This document shows, one piece after another, positions 1-10,659 of a stretch of DNA of 64,000 nt (position 1 is the first letter of the stretch; each line of letters starts with the position of its first letter). A model generated the notes under the pieces. It was not told the origin of the DNA and did no database searches. It saw only the letters and a program-made list of their open reading frames with translations. The position numbers were made by a program, and so were the translations under genes. This DNA is from Ceratotherium simum simum. Its lineage: Eukaryota; Chordata; Mammalia; Perissodactyla; Rhinocerotidae. The stretch lies in contig NW_004454195.1 of the NCBI RefSeq assembly GCF_000283155.1, forward strand, positions 5,480,782-5,544,781, given 5' to 3'.

Positions 1-117
1 TCATTGCACGACATTGTGAATGTATTGAATGTCACTAACAATAAATTTTATGTTATATGTATTTTTATACATTAAAAAAATAGTACCTGGCATAACATAA
101 GCATTCAATAAACCTTA

Positions 118-330
118 TACAGTCATGCATCACTTAATGATGGGAACACATTCTGAGAAATGCGTAGTTAGGTGAATTTGGCATTGTGTGAACATCACAG
201 AGTGTACTTACACAAACCTAGATGGTATAGCCTACTACACATCTAGGCTGCATGGTACTAATCTTATGGGACCACTGTATATATGTGGTCTGTTGTTGAC
301 TGAAATGTCATTATGCAGCACATGACTGTA
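118..330. mobile_element. Non-autonomous Tc1/mariner-type DNA element
   Basis: The ends are inverted repeats, TACAGTCATGCATCACTTAA on the left and its near reverse complement ending GCACATGACTGTA on the right, each bounded by the TA dinucleotide typical of this superfamily. No coding sequence remains. Confidence 0.75.
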
Positions 331-424
331 TAGTATTTTTTATAACAAAACAAACAAAAATATTTCTCAAACAAGAAATTTCTAGGTAAATAAATTACTA
401 AATAAATTTTTAATCACTGGAATT

Positions 425-735
425 CTATGCAGCCTTTGAAGAGAGTGAACATGGTCTATAAGTACATACATGGAAAGATGTCCAAAATGTATTTAATGAA
501 AAAAAGGTAAAGATCAGCACATACTAGGTATGATTTATGTTAAAATACATACGTGCATGCACACAGGTGTTTATAGATGCCTGGAAAACAGCTAGACTGG
601 AAGGACGCAGATAAGAAAAATGAAAATAGTGGTTACCCCTGGGGTTAATAGACAGGGGGTCAGGGAATGTTTCTTTTTTCTACTTTATACTCTTGAGTAT
701 TGATTGTGTGTGTGTGTAATACACAACATTTTGAA
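425..735 (+). mobile_element. L1 3'-end fragment, old
   Basis: It resembles the 3' end of old L1 elements, including the phrase AGTGGTTACCCCTGGGG and the T-rich region just before the tail. It is diverged and truncated. Confidence 0.5.
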
Positions 736-1149
736 GTTTTCAGATGATGAGCTCGGAGTTGAGTGTGACACTGCAGTCAAAAAAATCCTAGTCTGCTCAT
801 AGATGGCATTATAAGAAATACAGAATCTAGAACAATGGTGGTAATTACCACTTTGGAGAAATAAAATTTACTGGCTTCATACTCTTTATGAGGAATAAAA
901 CTCCTCATAATAGTGTAAAACTCAGTGTAAAACTCCTTTGATATCTGTGAGTGGTGTCTACAAGTTGTCAGAGACATGGTAAGTTCTTCTGCTTCCTGGA
1001 GTGGCGAGCACACCACAGATGCTCAATAAACATCTGCTCAGTGTTTCCCAAGTCCCAAATAAATGGTAAGGCATATGATGTTTTGAGCTTTTGTTCAACT
1101 TTCCCCTTAACTTATTAAAATGTGTCTTTCTTTTTATTTATTTATTTAA

Positions 1150-1462
1150 GTAGCTTTACTTTCTTTTTTTAATTGAGGTACCATGGGTTTATAACATTAT
1201 ATAAATTTCAGGCATCCATCATATTTCGATTTCTGTGTAGATTACATCATGTTCACCACCCAAAGACTAATTACCGTCTGCCATTATACACATGTGCCTT
1301 ATCATCCTTTTCTCCCTCCTCCCTCCCCCCTTCCCCTCTGGTAACCACCAATCTAATCTCTATATCTATGTGTTTGCTGTTTTGTAGTTTTTATCTTCCC
1401 CTTATGAGTGAAATCATATGGTATTTGATTTTCTCTGACTTATTTTGCTTAGCATAAGCAGC
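1150..1462 (-). mobile_element. L1M-type 3' UTR fragment
   Basis: The plus strand reads TGGTAACCACCAATCTAATC and GAGTGAAATCATATGGTATT, the reverse complement of the well-known L1 3' region. The fragment starts right after the E2F3 polyadenylation site. Confidence 0.75.
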
Positions 1463-1543
1463 GTGTCTTTAAAAATTAATGTAGAAGCATAAGACAGTAG
1501 TAAGAAAATCCATCCACAAGTCTGAACTCTTAAAAAAAATCAT

Positions 1544-1549
1544 TTTATT
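1544..1549 (-). terminator. E2F3: Polyadenylation signal AATAAA (distal, likely main)
   Basis: The minus strand reads GGATCAATAAAATGA here, followed within 30 bases by a T-rich and then GT-containing stretch (AGTTCAGACTTGTGG) that can serve as the downstream element. Cleavage is placed near 1515-1530. An L1 fragment starts just beyond, so conserved sequence ends here. Confidence 0.8.
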
Positions 1550-1568
1550 GATCCTTTATCATACAAAA

Positions 1569-1574
1569 TTTATT
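1569..1574 (-). terminator. E2F3: Second AATAAA polyadenylation hexamer
   Basis: A further AATAAA on the minus strand sits 20 bases upstream of the distal signal. The pair probably directs one cluster of cleavage sites. More AATAAA hexamers exist inside the UTR (near 1952 and 2224) and could give shorter transcripts, but no downstream elements stand out there. Confidence 0.6.
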
Positions 1575-1637
1575 CAAATTACACCCATTTGAAGTGGTAA
1601 GATCACAGCTAGGGAACAGGTTACCCTGTAACAAATC

Positions 1638-1645
1638 TATTTACA
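1638..1645 (-). promoter_or_regulatory. E2F3: Pumilio response element TGTAAATA
   Basis: The mRNA strand reads TTTTGTAAATAG, an exact match to the PUM1/PUM2 consensus TGTANATA. E2F3 mRNA is a published Pumilio target in which PUM binding assists microRNA repression, so the match is biologically expected. Confidence 0.65.
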
Positions 1646-1939
1646 AAATCCATCATAAAAGCTTTTTTTTTTTTTACATTATATTACATATTTTCTTTTT
1701 TTAAACTAGCATACAACATAAAGCTAAACCGATTAGTAGTTTGCCTACTCCCAATTTCGGGAGAAATACTTCCGTTTGACAAAATCATGTACCCCATAGG
1801 AAAAGACATTCCCACAATCTGACAATTGCCACCCGACTCACTCTGCAAGACATCTTCCCTCAAATCCCTCCTCTCATACAGGCGAGTTGTCATGCACACA
1901 GAGTCCTTAACTTCCTTTTTCCTGAAAGCTAAAGCTTTA

Positions 1940-1946
1940 AATACTG
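1940..1946 (-). promoter_or_regulatory. E2F3: miR-200b/c/429 seed match
   Basis: The mRNA strand reads CAGTATT, complementary to seed positions 2-8 of miR-200b/c/429. It sits beside the Pumilio element at 1953-1960. Confidence 0.5.
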
Positions 1947-1952
1947 CGATTT

Positions 1953-1960
1953 TATTTACA
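1953..1960 (-). promoter_or_regulatory. E2F3: Second Pumilio response element TGTAAATA
   Basis: An exact TGTAAATA on the mRNA strand lies seven bases upstream (5' in the mRNA) of a miR-200b/c seed match at 1940-1946. The closeness suits the PUM-assisted microRNA repression described for E2F3. Confidence 0.65.
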
Positions 1961-2057
1961 GATCTACACCGACAACAAGAATGAAAACAAGAACCACAAC
2001 AAAAAACAAAAACAAAATAGCACTCTTAAAAAATTACAAACCAGCTAGAAAATATTC

Positions 2058-2065
2058 TGGCAGTG
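2058..2065 (-). promoter_or_regulatory. E2F3: miR-34/449 8-mer seed match
   Basis: The mRNA strand reads ACACTGCCA, a full 8-mer match to miR-34a/c and miR-449 with one extra pair beyond the seed. E2F3 is a known miR-34a target. Confidence 0.6.
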
Positions 2066-2296
2066 TTTACAAATTAATTGCTATCTTTGTACAAAATTGC
2101 TAGATAATGAAAATGTGAGTAGACTACATATCAACTTAAATAAAACGATCGCTATGCACAAATCTGTACATATAAACACACACCTAACACTGTTTGACAG
2201 CTCATGTGTTGCCCTTTATACATTTTATTTTCTAAGGCTCACGCAGTCATAATTTGCACACTTGTAACTTTTAGCCATTTCATGTGTGAGCTTTAA

Positions 2297-2304
2297 TAGC
2301 AGCA
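2297..2304 (-). promoter_or_regulatory. E2F3: miR-15/16/195 8-mer seed match
   Basis: The mRNA strand reads TGCTGCTA, an 8-mer site for the miR-15/16/195 family, which represses many cell-cycle genes. Confidence 0.6.
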
Positions 2305-2352
2305 ACTCAATGGTACCAAGAAACCTGCATACTTAGTACTTAAAGTAACACA

Positions 2353-2359
2353 AATACTG
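2353..2359 (-). promoter_or_regulatory. E2F3: Second miR-200b/c/429 seed match
   Basis: This is another CAGTATT on the mRNA strand, about 410 bases upstream of the first. Confidence 0.5.
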
Positions 2360-2971
2360 TAGTACTAACCCACTTTGTGTGCCAGATACTATGTCAAAAA
2401 GAAAATGACTAATGCAAACAGAATACAGTATGGACGTCTACTTAATGTACACCAGTTAAGCCCATTAACTGGAAAAAATCTTATGCATGAAGGAACTTTT
2501 AAGACTTATTAGTATTCCTTTCATTTTTAAAACAATAAATACGGCATTACATTACGAAAAGTTTTAACGAGAAATTCAACAAAACACACAACAACCTAGC
2601 CAGGTGAGCTCAGTCTTGAGACTTTGGAAAAAATCAGCTTTGTGCAGCTGGCGAAGAGAATCACACAAAGCTGCAAGCAGAGGCAGCTAACCAGATGAGA
2701 TAAATATGGGAAATGGGGAAAAGCTTGGCATAAACGGTTTCCCATACAGGAAAAAACCCCACAGTGCATTTCCAGTAGGCACTTGACACAAAGCTCCCCC
2801 TCCCTCCTCCGCCCCATTGCTTCATCTTGGACCACATGGATGTTTTGTACCAAGTCCAGTGTGTGTGAGGGGAGGAGGCTGGGGATGGAGGCCGAAGAAG
2901 AAAAAGGAGGATAATCTGCACCTTTGTTTTTCTTCCCAAACATACACCCATGCATACCTACACAAATAGTT

Positions 2972-2979
2972 TAAAGTGC
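2972..2979 (-). promoter_or_regulatory. E2F3: miR-17/20/106 8-mer seed match
   Basis: The mRNA strand reads AGCACTTTAAAC, containing the 8-mer GCACTTTA. The miR-17-92 cluster is activated by E2F factors and represses E2F1-3, so this site would close that feedback loop. Confidence 0.65.
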
Positions 2980-3625
2980 TGGTGTCATTTGCTTTGACCC
3001 CACCACCACTTTGCATATTGTGGAAATCTACCTAGAGTAAACTGGCTGGGGCTTCCGTGGTTTTTCATTTTGTTTTGTATTTTTTCCTCAGGGATATTTC
3101 CAATTCAATTAAACACATGAATTGAGTGCCTACTATGTGCCCACCACTGTGTCAGGCACATAGCATTTCAATTTAACTGTTCGTTTTGAGGTTTGTTTTT
3201 TCTATGACTCCCTCATTCCCGCAGTCTTTAGCATCCAAGGAATGGATTTGAGGTACTATGCCACATTCCCAACGGGAGATGGCCATCTCCCCTGGCCAAT
3301 GGGAAAGCCATTCTTGGACATAACTGGTAGGATTTGTAGCTGACACGAAGCCTCTAACTTGGGACACCATTCCTGAAGAGTAAAGTGGGAGATGCCCTGG
3401 CATTCTCTTGCTTCATTGTCTACATCCTGACTTCCCTTGGTCCAACTTACTCCTTCACAGACGAAGGGGAACGGGTTCTGGCCAGGACTATTGCAGCCCC
3501 CGACACGGTGGGAGCTCCCGTTCTCACCAGCTTAAGTAAATGCCACGGATAGAATGCCACTCACACAATGGGGATGTCTTTCTCCCTAGAGGCCTCTCCA
3601 TCTGACCCCATCCTGAGAAGTGGTC

Positions 3626-3633
3626 TCCCTGAG
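3626..3633 (-). promoter_or_regulatory. E2F3: miR-125 8-mer seed match
   Basis: The mRNA strand reads ACTCAGGGAGAC, containing CTCAGGGA, an 8-mer site for miR-125a/b. E2F3 is a reported miR-125b target. Confidence 0.6.
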
Positions 3634-4800
3634 TGCAGTGTAAGAGAGCCCTTTCCCCGGTCATGGGGGCCGGGAAGCCTAAGGACGGAGGGATTCACAC
3701 CTGCTGCTCCTTGGGACTGCTATGTCATCTGACCTGGTTCTCTTTCAAATGGGCCACCCATGTCAGCGAGCTTCAGGACCGACTCGCTCCAAGCTCCCCC
3801 TCCCAAGAAAGGAAGCAAGATGGGGTAATGCTTCTTGCAGAGGCTGTTCACCTTAGATCACACATGTTTAGATGCTCTGATTAGTAGAGGTTCTCCACCT
3901 CTGCTTAAATAATTTGAATTAGCAAAAACTTCTTCAAAGTAAACAATTAAATTGAAATGGTGATGGGTGCCACAGGAATGCTTCAATGGTGGCTAAAATA
4001 ATAAAAAGTCTAAAACAATCCACAAAGAACTCCTAAGTAGGCATTTGCTACAAATCAACTTTAGACTTACAAATACGTTGGGGACAGGGGAGTGGGAGTG
4101 GTTTATGGAGACAGGAAAATCCACAACAGCTTAGAGTGGCAGAACTCTACTATTCTTCTGTATCTGCAACAAATATTTCAAAACAGGTTCTTCATCGAAA
4201 GGCTGTGGAGGTTCTCATGACCTCCTAGTGGGACACACGGTCCATAGCTTAAACTGAATTATGACAGTAATTTAAATATTCCTAAGAAGAGCTGAAGAAA
4301 TCCATTTCATACTTTCGCATGACTTCAAGTTTACAGTTCCCGCAGTTCCATTCCATATTAGCAGACCCCAAAAGACATGCATTCTGCGGAGAAGGCACGG
4401 CTTGAAATGCTATTAAGGAAGATTGCTGTTCTCGAGTGGGCCAGGTGGCTAGACCCCATTCTACAGCCCATCCGTCAGGCACAGCAAGCCAGTCCGGGAG
4501 GGAGGGAGGGAAAGTACGGGTGAGAGACACCTGATTGCACATTTTCTCACTTGCTGACTCATCCAGGAGATTTTGGAGCCTGGGGCAAAGCAGGGCTTTC
4601 CCAAGGGAGCCTGCAACTGTGCGTTTAGACAATTTTTTTTTAAATTCATTAAAATGTCAGCTTTTTTCTGAAGTTTGTAGTTTACTTCATGATACTATCT
4701 TGGAGGAAGAAGGTAGGAAGGGACAACACTGCATGACAGATGTTCTGGTTCCATAATAAAAAAATAATTGGTTTATAAGGGGAGTTCACACAAAGCATAA

Positions 4801-5063
4801 TCAACTACACATAAAGTCTTCCACCAGTGGGAGCTTTTCCAAATCATAAGCATCAAAGAGATCGCTGATGCCTTCTTCTTCCCCAAGGCTTAGGAGATAG
4901 TCTTCTTGGAGCAGGGGAGGCAGTAAGTTCACAAATGGTCCTTCTAGGTTGGAAGGAATTTGGTCCTCAGTCTGCTGTAAAAGGTTGGCTGGGGAGGCCA
5001 GAGGAGAAAGGTTTGCCATAGAAATCGAGCAATCACTATGTCCTGAGTTGGTTGAAGCCAAGT
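4801..5063 (-). CDS. E2F3: E2F3 exon 7: C-terminal transactivation and pocket-protein-binding domain
   Basis: This is the last coding exon. Counting residues from the start of exon 2, it gives the last two bases of codon 248 (Asp) and residues 249-334, with a TGA stop at 4801-4803. The acceptor is CTCCTTTCAG before base 5063, in phase 1. Residues 302-318 read [17 protein letters not shown], the pocket-protein-binding motif of E2F1-5 that also forms the core of the activation domain; it binds RB when RB is hypophosphorylated. A Ser/Pro/Leu-rich stretch ([12 protein letters not shown]) lies before it. The terminus [15 protein letters not shown] is E2F3-specific as I know the family. From memory, the equid-like sequence has SISMAN where human has SVSMGN, a conservative difference. 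The 3' UTR follows in the same exon. Confidence 0.97.
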
Positions 5064-6180
5064 CTGAAAGGAGAAAATTGGTGGAAACAAAAACATAAGT
5101 TAGGAGAAAATCAAATTAGTTTTTCTGGAAGAATGTACATGTTTGCTGTTACAAATGCACATACCCTCCACTAATAACAGTAAGATGACATCATGATACA
5201 GATCGCCTCTTATGCTAACGGGCACGAAAGAGTGATTCGTCCACTTTTCTTTGTTCTAGTCTGCTTACTCATCTTTTAACATACCTACTGTTAGCAAACA
5301 TGAATACAAATAGCTTCCAAGATTAGAGGCTACAAGTTCAAAAACTTTTCTCTGATATTCATTAGTCATCGTATAAAGCAAAACAAAACATACATACTGA
5401 AAAGTTGGCTCCCTAGTAGAAACTCACCAATTCTAGTCTGTTTTGAATGACCAGCTTGCTAAAGATACCTCTAAAAATACAAATAATAATATATATCCAT
5501 TTGGAATTTCTATGGTAAAAAAAAAGGGGGGGGCTTCAGTTTTACTTTTTTTTGCTTGGTATTAAACCAGACCTATTCACTTAAATCACTTCTATTCTTG
5601 CTGCTATACGGGGAGACAGGAGGGGAAAAAATTAAATATACATCCCCAATCTGAAACTGAAAAAAAGGACCGCAAAGAGCTTCCTTTGCTGTAGTGACAG
5701 TGGTGGGAAGAGTTAGATTTATTTTCCTGGGGTTTTCTTCCCATATCCTCTCACATTGAGGGAAAGAATTAAGATAAAACTTTTTTGACAAAAGGCTTTT
5801 CTCTCCAAACTTTTTTCATTTCCCTCTCTAATGATTTCTGCAGCATCATTCAAAGATGTGTGGTCAAGTGGAGCTAATGATTCACCCAGACAGCTCACAG
5901 CTTCACTCCTCATCTCAACCGGTTTTCCAAAACACTGTAAGGAAATGTTTCTGCCAACAGCAAAAGCCTGAAGGGACTCCATTAGGGGTGGAGGAGTCAT
6001 TTGCCCAAGATCATTATTTTGTTCTGTAAACTAGTCAGAATGCCTTTTTAAGAAATGCTACCTTAACAACAATAATAAAAGACTTTGTATCTTGCCTAGA
6101 CTTGAGGTTCTGATACAGGATCCTTCTAGTCATCTTCATTTTTCACATAGTTTCCAAATGACAAAAGTGGAATTTTTTAC
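5064..6180 (-). other. E2F3: E2F3 intron 6
   Basis: This is a GT-AG intron (GTAAAAAATT to CTCCTTTCAG). It contains a mononucleotide A/G run near 5518-5533 and a 93-codon minus-strand open stretch at 5719-6000 that I cannot assign. No recent repeat is seen. Confidence 0.9.
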
Positions 6181-6316
6181 CTTTGGAAGTGGGTTTAGGG
6201 ATATTCCCATTGTGGTCTTGGTTGTTTGTTTTCATTGGACTGTGTGTTTCAGTCTCTTCTGGACACAAATAAACCTCAATGGGTCCTTGGGTACTTGCCA
6301 AATGTATTTGTAGGCT
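6181..6316 (-). CDS. E2F3: E2F3 exon 6: end of marked box and acidic linker
   Basis: This exon encodes residues 203-247 plus the first base of codon 248. The acceptor is CTGTTCACAG before AGC at 6316-6314; the donor is AAAG followed by GTAAAAAATT at 6180. The translation begins [21 protein letters not shown], the closing strand of the marked box, which contributes to the E2F/DP coiled-coil and marked-box fold and to promoter-specific partner contacts. A polar linker follows ([22 protein letters not shown]). Length and both splice phases (0 in, 1 out) fit exons 5 and 7 exactly. The opposite strand is also open for 73 codons here, but that is a chance shadow. If intron 6 were retained, the frame would add about a dozen residues and stop. 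Confidence 0.96.
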
Positions 6317-7581
6317 CTGTGAACAGAAGAATAAGAGAAGTTCAGACTGAAAGTTCCTTTAGAAATGGAGACTATAGTAATTTCCATCTAAAAACGGAAA
6401 GTAAGGGTAATTTTCATTGTTCATTTTGCTTCTTCACTGGTAGTGCACCTCTATCAACCACTGTCATCCCCTAGAGTGGAGTCAGCAAGCTAGAGCCTGA
6501 GGGCCAAATCCAGGCCAAACTGGCTTTGTAAATAAAGTTTTATTGGCACAGAGTCACACCCATTCCCATTGTTTATGTATTGCCTCTGGCTAATTTTTTT
6601 TTCACGCTATACCGGCAGAGTTGTGCAGTTGAGTAGTCCTAACAGAATGTATGGCTCACAAAGCCAAAAATATTTACTGTCTAGGCCCTTTAAAGAAAAA
6701 GTTAGCTGACCCCTGCCCTACAGGTGGTGAATTGTGTTCTTTAAATATATTCCTTTGATGCAAACTATTAAAAGGTCCGTGAAATGTTCCAATTACAGTA
6801 TTTCCATGTTATTATTCCTTTATGGTAGAGCTTTTTTATGTTGAACTTTAATAGCCATTGGATGAACAGTATTCTTAAGTGCTAGGAACTGAGTTTAATA
6901 TGAGAATGCAGCACACTAATATTTAAAATTCTTCTCATCTAGGTCATAGAGCTATTATTATCATTTAAGGTGAGAACTCTACCCTAGATGGGAGCTTGCA
7001 AAGTTCACTTTTTATTTTCTATTTACTACATTTCCTTATCGTATAGTCTAGGCCTACATTATCCAAGTATTTCTGAAACCAATCGCAAAAATACGCTCTC
7101 TATTTTCTTACAATAGTCTAGTCTACCAATTAACCCAAAGTCTCATTTGATTTCTTAAAAATAAACATGTTATAAATATTAAATTCTTAAAATGTGCTAA
7201 TGTAAGTTATGGAGATTTAAACATTTATATCTCTATTCATGGGGTAGACCATATCCATAGTAATCAAGATAAAATTCCCCAATAGTTCAAACCAATCAGA
7301 ACCACCAGATAACAAATTATGAAAAAGAGAAAGTAGAAGAGAGACAGGGCACCATACACCACTTTGAGTTGAATGCCCAGCTATGTTAAAATTAGACTCT
7401 TGGGACGCTCAATACATAACAAACTGTTGAAATGTTTTTAAAGCTGGGGTTAAGTAAAACAGATGTGAAAGAACAATCAAGTTTTTAGGAGGATACAGAC
7501 CTTAACCATAAGTCAATGATTCTTTAATTTTAGACATTCCAAAAAGATCTCTGCAGATGAACAAAGACGTAATCTCCTTAC
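6317..7581 (-). other. E2F3: E2F3 intron 5
   Basis: This is a GT-AG intron (GTAAGGAG to TGTTCACAG). It contains a hAT-type element at 6473-6722; the rest is AT-rich and I recognise nothing else in it. Confidence 0.9.
6473..6722 (-). mobile_element. hAT-type non-autonomous element (MER class)
   Basis: Ends are imperfect inverted repeats (GGAGTCAGCAAGC on the left; TTAGCTGACCCCTG on the right) around the phrase TAAATAAAGTTTTATTGGCA and 'GGGCCAAATCCAGGCC'. A second copy in the opposite orientation lies at 25567-25770. I do not assert the exact family name. Confidence 0.7.
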
Positions 7582-7696
7582 CTCTATTGGATCAGGCACT
7601 TCAAGTCTTGTTTCTGGAGGGGCTTTCACAACTATAACAGTTTGGTCTTTAAGGCCACTAATTTTTCGAATATCTTGATATGTAACATAAGCTAAC
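7582..7696 (-). CDS. E2F3: E2F3 exon 5: marked box (CM) core
   Basis: This exon gives the last base of Arg164 and residues 165-202. The sequence starts [20 protein letters not shown] and ends in RLEVPDPIE. It forms most of the marked box, the region that dimerizes with DP together with the zipper and binds promoter-specific co-regulators. The upstream splice site is not AG: the exon follows TTAC, with TTCCTTAAC about ten bases earlier, so it is the 3' end of a U12 AT-AC intron. The downstream donor is GAG followed by GTAAGGAG. Human E2F3 has VPDSIE as I recall, so the Pro at 200 looks like a lineage change. An open reading frame continues in both directions into intron but is not coding there. 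Confidence 0.96.
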
Positions 7697-7705
7697 GTAA
7701 TGAGT

Positions 7706-7714
7706 GTTAAGGAA
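7706..7714 (-). promoter_or_regulatory. E2F3: U12 branch-point element TTCCTTAAC
   Basis: The minus strand reads GATTTCCTTAACACTCATTAC followed by exon 5. The nine-base element equals the textbook U12-snRNA pairing site, and its distance of about ten bases to the AC acceptor is in the usual range. Confidence 0.92.
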
Positions 7715-8577
7715 ATCTTCCAACTAATTGCCTCAGATGTAACCATTATGAAGATAACAAAATAGATGCATAGAAACATTTTAAAGTATTTTATGACTTA
7801 CAAGAATATATCTGTGTCTCTCTCTAGATCTTTAAATATTTGAGATCTCCCATGAATCTTCCTTTCTGGTTGATATTTTAAACAACAAGAGAAATGTATA
7901 GCTTTTTCCTGCCCATTTCTAAAAAGTCCAAGGCTATTTAAAATATTAAAATAAACACAGAAACAAAATAGTTAAAATAAACTCTCAAAAGAAAACCAAA
8001 ACCCAATTTGGTCAGGGATTTTCACAGCAGGTTTCTCTGGAGCACAGCTAGTCCATGAACTCCAATGCAGTGTTCTGTCACTCAAACTGAATGATGGCAG
8101 ATCCCAATTTACAGAAGAAATTTAAGCTCTATTAACCATAATTTCTTGGAAATTCCAGTAACTTCTACATGCTACTTGACTATTAGCAAGAGTCAGCAAC
8201 CAACCAAACAAATGAATGAGTAGCAAATAGATATTATTAGTGGAAGAACTCAGAATACTGCTCAGGCAGATAGCTTGTTTTTCTTAAGTACACCTGGGCT
8301 GGTTGTGATTATATATTGCCTACTGATAAGAGTGTCATTATTTCTCTGTTAGAAAAATTATCCTTTGTATGATATTATTAACTATCAATATTTCAGTGTT
8401 CACACGGAGGTAAGCATCTTCCAGATGCTCTGCAACCTGAATGAATTCGAGAAACACTGATTTAGGAAAAGAGAGCAGAATAACATTTCAGTACTCTTGG
8501 TAGTTACTTCTGAGCACTGAACAATTCTTTTAAGTGCCCTGGCAGCCAAACCTAAGAGGATATCATGAAAGAATATG

Positions 8578-8700
8578 GTACTTATTATATGTTATATTAT
8601 ATATATTGTTATATGTATACATATATAAATAAATGTTAACACACAGGTATATATTTGTTATATATACATATACTGTTATATATAACAGTATTCATGCAAG
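8578..8700. repeat. AT-rich imperfect TA/TATG repeat in intron 4
   Basis: This is a run of TATATA, TATGTATAC and GTTATATAT units with short palindromes such as CTGTTATATATAACAG. It looks like a decayed microsatellite. Confidence 0.7.
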
Positions 8701-10633
8701 CTTGCTTAAAAGAGAACAGGTTGCATAGCTTTCTTATATAAGGGACATGGAGTAACATAACTAATGTAAAATGTCTTTAGCCAGCTGCTTTTTTTATATC
8801 AACCCACAAAAAATGCCTAGGATAAAACAGCAAATCACAATTCAATGACGGCATTTCTGCAGGTAATATAATATAGCAAATAGAGTCTGTGATCTAACAT
8901 AGTTAATACAGAAATAGGGCTTAGAGAGCCTAGAGAAAATGATGTCCCTTAGAATAGTAGCTTTTCATTAGAAATTGAAGGAAGCTATGAACCTACTCTT
9001 CAGAAAAAAAGCACATTCACCCAAAATCTGCATATACACTTAGGGGCGTCTATCACAGACTATCTTCTTTAAGTCTCAATAGTTGAGACAACAGCTAATT
9101 CAGCGCTGAGCTTGAGATAGGACAGCTCGTGCAGGATTCTGGGTTTCAGGTCACTATTTATCTCATCAAGGAAGCCAACGGGTGCCTTTATAGAAGACTT
9201 GACAGTCCTGAGTTTTTACTGAGAACACTGGGGAAACTGATAACCAGGTACTTACCCCACAGCCTGCTGTCAAAAAGCTATGTGACAAGAACTTATTAAA
9301 ATAAAAACTCATCTACAATTACTCAACATGCTGCAGGAAGGAAAATTTCAACACATTTGTGAACAAGCTGTACCAAATTCGGAACTGAATGGTGAATTGA
9401 AATAAATTGTGCAAACATGTTCTTTAATCTGACAAACTTAAAAGTGCTTCCATGTGGCTCCCTCCTGAATTTGCTTCTTGGGTTAGCAGCCCCCTGCAAG
9501 GAAAGTTTCATTTTCTGCAACAAAGGCCCCAGAGAAAGCTAATGTAGGTGACAACGCTATAAGCTACACATTCCAGAAAGCTGCCAATCATGTGTAACCA
9601 CCACATCTCCTCCTCAACGGGGCTCCCAACTAAACAATGAATGAAATAACCCCACCAGAGCTATTCTTGTTTCTTCCCCTGTAAACTCATTCTGGCCACC
9701 ATTGGGAGCTCAAATCATCACACCTCTTCTCCACCTCACTAATCATCAGCTGACAAGGTTAATCCTTTGGTCAACAGGAAATGAACAACGGTAGTTTCAA
9801 AAAACTGCCTGAATTGGAAAATAAATATCCCCATACCCTCTAAGGGAAAGCCTGGAGATGAGACACTAGAAGACACTGGGCAGGACACATTTTATTTTCT
9901 ACCTAACAAAGGGTAAATGTGGAATAATCAGAAGTTTGGAACTAAAATTAGAGATGAGGTAACTTAAAATATGGGTTTTGTCTTCTACTAATCACTGAGA
10001 ATATTGAAAATTTTGTCAACATAATGAAGTAATCTCTCTCTTCTTTTATCTGAAATGAGATGATGAACAGTAGGTTTTCCTGGGATGGTCAACAGATTGT
10101 CAGCCAGCTGAGAACAAGAATTGGCTTTTTATGTTTTTATTTCCAAGGACTAATGTTTGTAGTTGAATGGATAAATTAAGATTTCTCAGGCCTTGGGGTG
10201 CTTCCGAAATCAGTTTCTGGTGTTGTGAATCAGCATAATGCACTTAAAAAGTTACAGAATGATTTTTCTACACTCTTTCAATTCCTTCAACTATAGTTCA
10301 ATCAGACAGATTCAACAAATTCCAATTGCTCCAATATCTGATGAAAAGAAAATAGAACGCGAGAACCCCAATAGTGACAGCTAACACCCACCAAAAATCT
10401 GGGAAGCCAAAGATGAATCTGCTGAATGTTGTCATTAATGTTAATCCTGACACATCATGTACCTTATAATAGCGTTGCCTTACGCTATGAGCGTATCCAT
10501 ATGTCCCAACCACACGTGAATAAAGTGCTTTAAAAAACAGTTCCCACCTGGTTATCAAAGTAGATATGATAGGATCCAGTCCATGACTATCTTTCCATAA
10601 ATACTGACTCCTAAGACACAGATAAGTGGGCTT

Positions 10634-10659
10634 ACACACACACACACACACACACACAC
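10634..10659. repeat. (AC)13 microsatellite in intron 4
   Basis: There are thirteen AC units on the plus strand, so (GU)13 in E2F3 pre-mRNA, starting about 114 bases after the U12 5' splice site. It is likely length-polymorphic. Confidence 0.95.

Larger units (their letters stand above)
1..1523. other. Intergenic DNA downstream of E2F3
   Basis: No gene is seen. It holds a mariner-type MITE (118-330), an L1 3' fragment (about 425-735) and an antisense L1 fragment (about 1150-1462). In other mammals CDKAL1 is the next gene in this direction; none of its exons is visible. Confidence 0.75.
1524..4800 (-). other. E2F3: E2F3 3' untranslated region
   Basis: The UTR runs from the TGA stop to a cleavage site expected 10-30 bases past the AATAAA at 1549-1544. 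It is about 3.3 kb long, free of ERE, L1 or other young repeats, and rich in T runs and ATTTA pentamers on the mRNA strand. One ancient repeat-like fragment lies near 3116-3170. The lack of recent insertions, against a heavily hit intron 1, fits purifying selection on regulatory sites; several microRNA seed matches and Pumilio elements are listed separately. Open frames seen on either strand here (for example around 2596-3016, 3173-3403 and 4282-4756) have no coding character. Confidence 0.9.

Noticed and set aside
6092..6474. Plus-strand open frames over E2F3 exon 6
   Set aside because: They are antisense shadows of exon 6, whose own frame and splice sites are certain.
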